This document shows, in pieces, positions 15,085-18,080 of a stretch of 18,080 nt of DNA. Every line of letters begins with the position of its first letter. Position 1 is the first letter of the stretch. The stretch is from CAYPXN01 sp964470915. Lineage in GTDB: Bacteria; UBA10199; JADFYH01. Below the pieces are notes generated by a model. That model worked only from the letters and a program-made list of their open reading frames with translations. It did not search any database and was not told the origin of the DNA. The translations under genes and the position numbers were made by a program. The stretch covers positions 1-18,080 of the forward strand of contig CAYYEM010000034.1 in assembly GCA_964470915.1 (NCBI GenBank). The letters are read 5' to 3'.

Positions 15085-15732
15085 ATGCAATCCATTCTCG
15101 AATTCATCCAAACTCTTCACAGCACTCAGGGTATTGAGCAAATTATTGCTACCGGTGGTTTATGGGTGTTGATTGCCATTGTATTTGCTGAAACAGGTTT
15201 GCTGGTCGGATTTTTTCTGCCGGGGGATTCCTTGCTAGTGACGTCTGGTTTTTTGGCCTCTCGAGGGATTGTAGGGGACCAACCACTTTTAAATATTTAC
15301 ACCTTGAATATCGCTTTGATTATTGCAGCAGTAGTGGGAGACCAAGTAGGTTTTTGGTTGGGACGTAAAACAGGTCGTAAAATTTTTGATAAACCTGATA
15401 ATCGATTTTTTAAAAAAAAATATGTGATGGAAGCCCATCAGTTTTATGAAAAGCATGGAGGGAAAGCGATTATCCTCGCTCGTTTTGTCCCCATCCTTAG
15501 AACTTTTGTGCCCTTTATTGCGGGTGTTGCAGACATGGATTATCGGAAATTTGTGGGTTTTAATATAATTGGGGGTGTATCTTGGGTGATTTCGATGACT
15601 TTCATAGGTTTTTATCTTGGCAAAAGTCCCCTCGGTGAAAAAATTCATTTTATTGTGATGATAGTTGTAGGGGTTTCGGTTCTTCCTATTGTGTTTGGTG
15701 TTCTAAAACGTTTTTTATTTTCCAGGACCTAA
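15085..15732 (+). CDS. DedA family (VTT domain) membrane protein
   Basis: This 215-residue inner-membrane protein carries the DedA/VTT domain. It shows FAETG (E36) and FFLPGDSLL (D48), the acidic pair of the reentrant loops. Then comes G-G-K-A-I-I-L-A-R-F-V-P-I-L-R-T, with R133 and R139, followed by VPFIAGVADMDYRKF. Membrane helices flank this region. DedA proteins act in lipid transport across the inner membrane, for example of undecaprenyl phosphate, and in envelope stress tolerance. Which substrate this one carries is not clear from sequence. I chose the ATG at 15085. The in-frame ATG at 15028 would translate the repeat. The stop overlaps the convergent gene by 4 bases. Its ribosome binding site is inside a perfect hairpin. 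Confidence 0.92.
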   Translation: MQSILEFIQTLHSTQGIEQIIATGGLWVLIAIVFAETGLLVGFFLPGDSLLVTSGFLASRGIVGDQPLLNIYTLNIALIIAAVVGDQVGFWLGRKTGRKIFDKPDNRFFKKKYVMEAHQFYEKHGGKAIILARFVPILRTFVPFIAGVADMDYRKFVGFNIIGGVSWVISMTFIGFYLGKSPLGEKIHFIVMIVVGVSVLPIVFGVLKRFLFSRT

Positions 15733-16139
15733 GGTTTTTTTCTATTCATTAGAAATTTTTCTTTGAGTTCATCTTTTGATCGATTGATAAAAAATGTTCT
15801 TTGGCTTTTCTCGCTGCCCCAATTTCCCTTCTGATCATAAAATTCTAGAGTAATAGAATCGGGTGTTTCTTTTAATACACGATACTTACCTTCTTGTTTT
15901 AAAGGAGGGTAGCCTACAAAGTTAAAGTTTCCCTTATTGAATTTCCAATTTACATAAATTCCTAAAGTAGGTCCTTTCATATCAGGCGGGGGGGCTTGTG
16001 TTCCTTCTTCACGCCCTTCCCATTCTCCTTGAATAAATTTTTCCTGTGCAGAAATTCCCCAAGCACAGTTTTGAGCGATGAAGGAAAAAGAAAATATGAG
16101 TATCAAAAGAGCTGTTTTGACTGTGGCCGAATGCTTCAT
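15729..16139 (-). CDS. Secreted protein of unknown function, lipocalin-like strand pattern
   Basis: This 136-residue protein begins with a Sec signal peptide (basic start, then a hydrophobic run from about residue 9 to 23) and continues as a beta-rich domain. GEWEGREEG, then YVNWKFNKGNF, GYPPLKQEGKYRVLKE, SITLEFYDQKGNWG and FFINRSKDEL look like successive strands of a small barrel. This is the pattern of secreted lipocalin-like proteins, but I cannot name a family. The cysteine after IAQN (C25) is not in a good lipobox, so lipidation is unlikely. The Shine-Dalgarno region is GGGGGTGGG. It converges on the dedA-family gene with a 4-base overlap and diverges from the Cys-rich gene. Confidence 0.6.
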   Translation of the reverse strand: MKHSATVKTALLILIFSFSFIAQNCAWGISAQEKFIQGEWEGREEGTQAPPPDMKGPTLGIYVNWKFNKGNFNFVGYPPLKQEGKYRVLKETPDSITLEFYDQKGNWGSEKSQRTFFINRSKDELKEKFLMNRKKP

Positions 16140-16271
16140 TTTTTACCCACCCCCCGTAGGTTTTTTGACAGATTTAGCCTGATTATCTGAAAAATTGTTA
16201 AAAGAAGTCAATTTTTGTCTATTTTTGAAAAGTCGCTTTTTTTGGCATCTGCTTTGCTCTGTATAGAAGGC

Positions 16272-16589
16272 ATGAAAAAAATATATCTAGGTATATTGTT
16301 GTTACTGCTTCTTTGTGTAGGGGCCTATTCTACTTATGCTCAAGCCAATCTCGAAAGCCGCCAATTGGGAGTGATGTGTGAAACAATTCGTGTGTACGAA
16401 GAGGAGTGTGGTGCTGAAGCTCCCAGTGAATGTAAATCTGAAAATAAAGCAGCGATTGATGGTTTTTTAAGTCTTTGTTTTTTTAACAATACCAGCAATT
16501 CTTTGGCTTGTCTGAAACGCATTAATTGGCTTTACGCAGATATGTTTGCTAATCACAAAGTAGAACCTTGTAAAACTTCCTTACAGTAA
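16272..16589 (+). CDS. Small secreted Cys-rich protein of unknown function
   Basis: This 105-residue protein has a signal peptide with KK, a run of leucines and a likely cleavage after A-Q-A (about residue 25). The mature part has exactly six cysteines (C36, C46, C54, C69, C80, C100), consistent with three disulfides in the periplasm or outside the cell. It is mostly helical by eye (ESRQLGVMCETIRVYEEEC). I do not recognise the family. Start choice: the ATG at 16272 gives the signal peptide directly and has AGAAGG upstream. An in-frame ATG at 16215 would add a leader that spoils it. It is convergent with the repeat protein gene across a 156-base gap and divergent from the secreted gene at 16139. 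Confidence 0.6.
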   Translation: MKKIYLGILLLLLLCVGAYSTYAQANLESRQLGVMCETIRVYEEECGAEAPSECKSENKAAIDGFLSLCFFNNTSNSLACLKRINWLYADMFANHKVEPCKTSLQ

Positions 16590-16604
16590 AAGTAACGGGT
16601 CAGC

Positions 16605-16650
16605 ATTCTTTCCGTGATCGCAAGATTCGCCGTAAGGAATAATATTTTTT
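16605..16650 (+). terminator. Possible rho-independent terminator after the Cys-rich gene
   Basis: ATTCTTTCCG (16605-16614) can pair with CGTAAGGAAT (16631-16640) with one mismatch and one G-T pair, around a 16-base loop, followed by six T at 16645-16650. A second option pairs 16577-16584 with 16632-16639. The stem is not strong. Confidence 0.35.
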
Positions 16651-16678
16651 AATAAATCGAAAGATTCATTTGTTTCAA

Positions 16679-16730
16679 TATCGATATATTCGGCTCAGAT
16701 TGCGCTCACTCCAGGAATACTGACCAGTTA
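16679..16730 (+). repeat. 52-base intergenic repeat, copy B
   Basis: This is the second copy of the 6308-6359 repeat, aligned at about 41 of 52 positions and in the same orientation. It lies between the convergent ends of the Cys-rich and repeat-protein genes. I see no coding potential in it. Confidence 0.6.
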
Positions 16731-16745
16731 CCAGTAAAACCGATT

Positions 16746-17090
16746 TTAATTTTGTAAGATGGCATGAGGGGCTGGAAAGAGATTGATGTCCTGGTGGTTT
16801 GTCATGGCGGTGTCAGCTTTTGCGGTATTGTCTGTGGCCCCGGTGTCAACAGTCATGGCGGTATCAGCTTTTGCAGTGTTGTCGGTAGCGCCAGTATCAG
16901 GGGTGGCTACATTGTTGGTAGCACCATAGTCAGCTTGGGCTGCATTGTTCGTGGCTCCCAGGTCGGGCTTGGCTATATTATCCGTAGCGCCAGTATCAGG
17001 AGTCGCGATTTCGGGTTCTGCAGTATCGTCTACTCCTGCAGAAAGGGGCGGAGCCAGTAATAAGCAAATGATCAAAATTAAGTATTTCAT
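16746..17090 (-). CDS. Exported protein made of 11-residue DTGATDN repeats
   Basis: This 114-residue protein starts with a strong signal peptide (MKYLILIICL, then a hydrophobic run, cleavage after about A18). The mature part is almost all repeat: four 11-residue units of the form A-x-x-D-x-G-A-T-D/N-N-x (about 29-72), then DTGATDNTAKADTAMT repeated from 65 to 80 and from 82 to 97, and a short tail. It is acidic, Asp/Asn/Thr/Ala-rich and without cysteine. I cannot name the family. A flexible surface or periplasmic spacer, or a metal- or ion-binding repeat, are possible. I chose the ATG at 17090 because AGGAG lies 6-10 bases upstream. It lies between the Cys-rich gene and the PEPC gene. Confidence 0.65.
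   Translation of the reverse strand: MKYLILIICLLLAPPLSAGVDDTAEPEIATPDTGATDNIAKPDLGATNNAAQADYGATNNVATPDTGATDNTAKADTAMTVDTGATDNTAKADTAMTNHQDINLFPAPHAILQN
16800..17006 (-). repeat. In-gene tandem repeats: 33-base units and a 48-base duplication
   Basis: Within the exported repeat protein, four 33-base units (16875-17006) encode 11-residue repeats. A 48-base segment (16851-16898) and its copy (16800-16847) encode identical 16-residue peptides. The two 48-base copies differ at eight third-codon positions, all synonymous. Confidence 0.8.
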
Positions 17091-17136
17091 AATTTCTCCT
17101 GACAACGGACACGCTTGTTTCATGAATAAACACTTT

Positions 17137-17165
17137 ATTATCTCTTTCTTTATTCTTTAATTCAA
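17137..17165 (-). promoter_or_regulatory. Likely sigma-70 promoter for the repeat-protein gene
   Basis: On the minus strand TTGAAT (17160-17165) and GATAAT (17137-17142) are separated by 17 bases. Transcription would start near 17130, giving a leader of about 40 bases with the AGGAG site before the ATG at 17090. Confidence 0.45.
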
Positions 17166-17208
17166 GAGCTTCGTTGCAGAAGTGATAAGCTTTGGATAAA
17201 GTATAAAA

Positions 17209-18080
17209 ATGATGAAAAGTAGAAGAAAGATACCTGTTACTTTAGCGACACAGCATCCGGATAATGCCTTTGCGCCTTACTGGAGCTCAAATGCTTTTGT
17301 TTCAGCCGCTCAAGAAGTGGAAGAGTGCTATCGATCTTTTGCGGATTTGGGTTGTGATGAATATATGTGGGATTGGGAAGGAAAGTTCGTCGATGAAGCC
17401 GTCGTAGATCGTCTTAATTTGCATTACTATGATTATTTCAAAAAACATCCTCTCGGTAAGGAAAAGTTCCTCACATTTCGTGTGCCGAATATTGCCAAAG
17501 AAGGTCAGGCAAGATTGTCTCGAGCTTTTACAGGGATTTTATCTGCTTCCTATTCTGCTGAAGAATTAAAATTGCATGTTCCTCCTATTTTTGAAGTGAT
17601 TCATCCCATGACAAAAAGTTCAAGTGAACTGGTGATTCTCCAGAAAAAATTTGTGGAGACCAACCGTTTTCAGGCCCGTATTTTTGGAGTGAAGAAGCTG
17701 GAACCACAACATCTTAGAATTATTCCCTTGATCGAAGGAACAGGCACTTTGCTCAAGAGTAGAAAGATATTAGTAGAATATTGCCGTTTTGTAAAAAAAA
17801 TGACGGGACGGAATCCATCCTATTTAAGGCCTTTTATCGCTCGAAGTGATCCTGCTCTCGATGGAGGATTTTTGGCGGCAGTTTTAAGTGCGAAGGCGGC
17901 TTTGTCTGAGTATTTTATTTTTGAAAAAGAAAGTGGAATCAAGGTTCATCCAATGATTGGGGCAGGTTCACTCCGTTTTCGCGGAGGTTTAAGCCCAAAA
18001 ACGATCGATGAATTTATTTCTACTTATCCTGGAATTTCTACGGTTACTTTGCAGTCCAGCTTTCGCTATGATTATCCAGT
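17209..18080 (+). CDS. ppcA: Archaeal-type phosphoenolpyruvate carboxylase (3' end missing)
   Basis: The frame is open to the right edge (290 codons plus two bases). The visible N-terminal part matches the short, archaeal-type PEP carboxylase. ATQHPDNAFAPYW leads to E-x-E-E-x-x-x-x-F-x-D-L-G-C-D-E-Y-M-W-D-W-E-G-K, then FLTFRVPN, PPIFEVIHPMT and FIARSDPALDGG. A G-A-G-S-x-R-F-R-G-G-L-S-P segment closes the visible part. The enzyme adds bicarbonate to PEP to make oxaloacetate, replenishing the TCA cycle. It is smaller than the usual bacterial Ppc. Two adjacent ATG codons (17209 and 17212) could start it. There is no clear Shine-Dalgarno. The full family length is about 500 residues, so roughly 200 residues lie beyond the window. 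Confidence 0.9.
   Translation, partial: MMKSRRKIPVTLATQHPDNAFAPYWSSNAFVSAAQEVEECYRSFADLGCDEYMWDWEGKFVDEAVVDRLNLHYYDYFKKHPLGKEKFLTFRVPNIAKEGQARLSRAFTGILSASYSAEELKLHVPPIFEVIHPMTKSSSELVILQKKFVETNRFQARIFGVKKLEPQHLRIIPLIEGTGTLLKSRKILVEYCRFVKKMTGRNPSYLRPFIARSDPALDGGFLAAVLSAKAALSEYFIFEKESGIKVHPMIGAGSLRFRGGLSPKTIDEFISTYPGISTVTLQSSFRYDYP

Noticed and set aside
16242..16258. A TTGGCAT-N4-CTTTGCT stretch with -24/-12 spacing like a sigma-54 promoter
   Set aside because: The predicted start would fall on or past the Shine-Dalgarno of the gene at 16272, and no activator site or regulator is visible.
16764..17060. Long open frame antisense to the repeat protein
   Set aside because: It arises from the repeated codons on the other strand and has no ribosome binding site or signal. 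The minus-strand protein has both.
1..18080. tRNA, rRNA, CRISPR array, transposase or phage genes
   Set aside because: I read the intergenic stretches and saw no cloverleaf-type patterns, regular spacer arrays, or mobile-element or phage protein motifs.

Overview
The window looks like a compact bacterial chromosome segment with moderately low GC (estimated by eye at about 40%). It comes from a Gram-negative-type lineage, judged from the many Sec-type signal peptides, DedA, HdeD, RF3, EttA and Tex. Almost all of it is coding. There is no stretch of more than 300 bases without a gene, and I found no tRNA, rRNA, CRISPR array, phage module or intact transposase. The mix of an archaeal-type PEP carboxylase, an AmrB/MEMO protein, a spore-photoproduct-lyase-like radical SAM protein and several unassigned secreted proteins would fit a deltaproteobacteria-like or candidate-phylum genome. 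That placement is an inference with low confidence.

Layout, left to right. (1) Positions 1-683, plus strand: the tail of a DUF983 membrane protein, whose start lies off the left edge, directly coupled to a DUF962/Mpo1-like membrane protein. (2) Positions 659-3925, minus strand: amrB, then gltX, then an SPL-like radical SAM gene, probably one transcription unit. (3) Positions 3971-6275: a secreted DUF3828-like protein on plus, facing a minus pair that encodes a small secreted protein and a TPM-domain (YgcG-like) membrane protein with a 19-base overlap. (4) Positions 6411-6965: an HdeD-family membrane protein on plus. (5) Positions 6960-12073, minus strand: a lysophospholipid-type acyltransferase, ppnP, tex and prfC, nearly contiguous except for a palindromic repeat before prfC. 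(6) Positions 12286-15732, plus strand: an unrecognised protein, ettA and a DedA-family gene, with hairpins over the ribosome binding sites of the last two. (7) Positions 15729-17090: three small exported proteins of unknown function, one built of 11-residue repeats. (8) Positions 17209-18080: the first 290 codons of an archaeal-type phosphoenolpyruvate carboxylase, cut by the right edge.

Functionally, the translation theme is strong: GluRS, RF3, the EttA ABC-F factor, and Tex, an S1 RNA-binding protein. The rest is envelope biology (acyltransferase, DedA, HdeD, DUF983/DUF962, exported proteins) and central metabolism (PpnP, PEPC).

The most interesting non-genic signal is a set of palindromic GC-rich repeats that also carry the Shine-Dalgarno sequences of downstream genes (prfC, dedA and, in a shorter form, ettA). 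A second repeat family of about 52 bases appears twice, 10 kb apart, in intergenic DNA. I do not see a convincing new multi-gene system. The best candidates for novelty are these repeat-borne translation signals, the SPL-like protein without the lyase's hydrogen-donor residue, and the small repeat-built exported protein whose two 16-codon copies differ only at synonymous sites.
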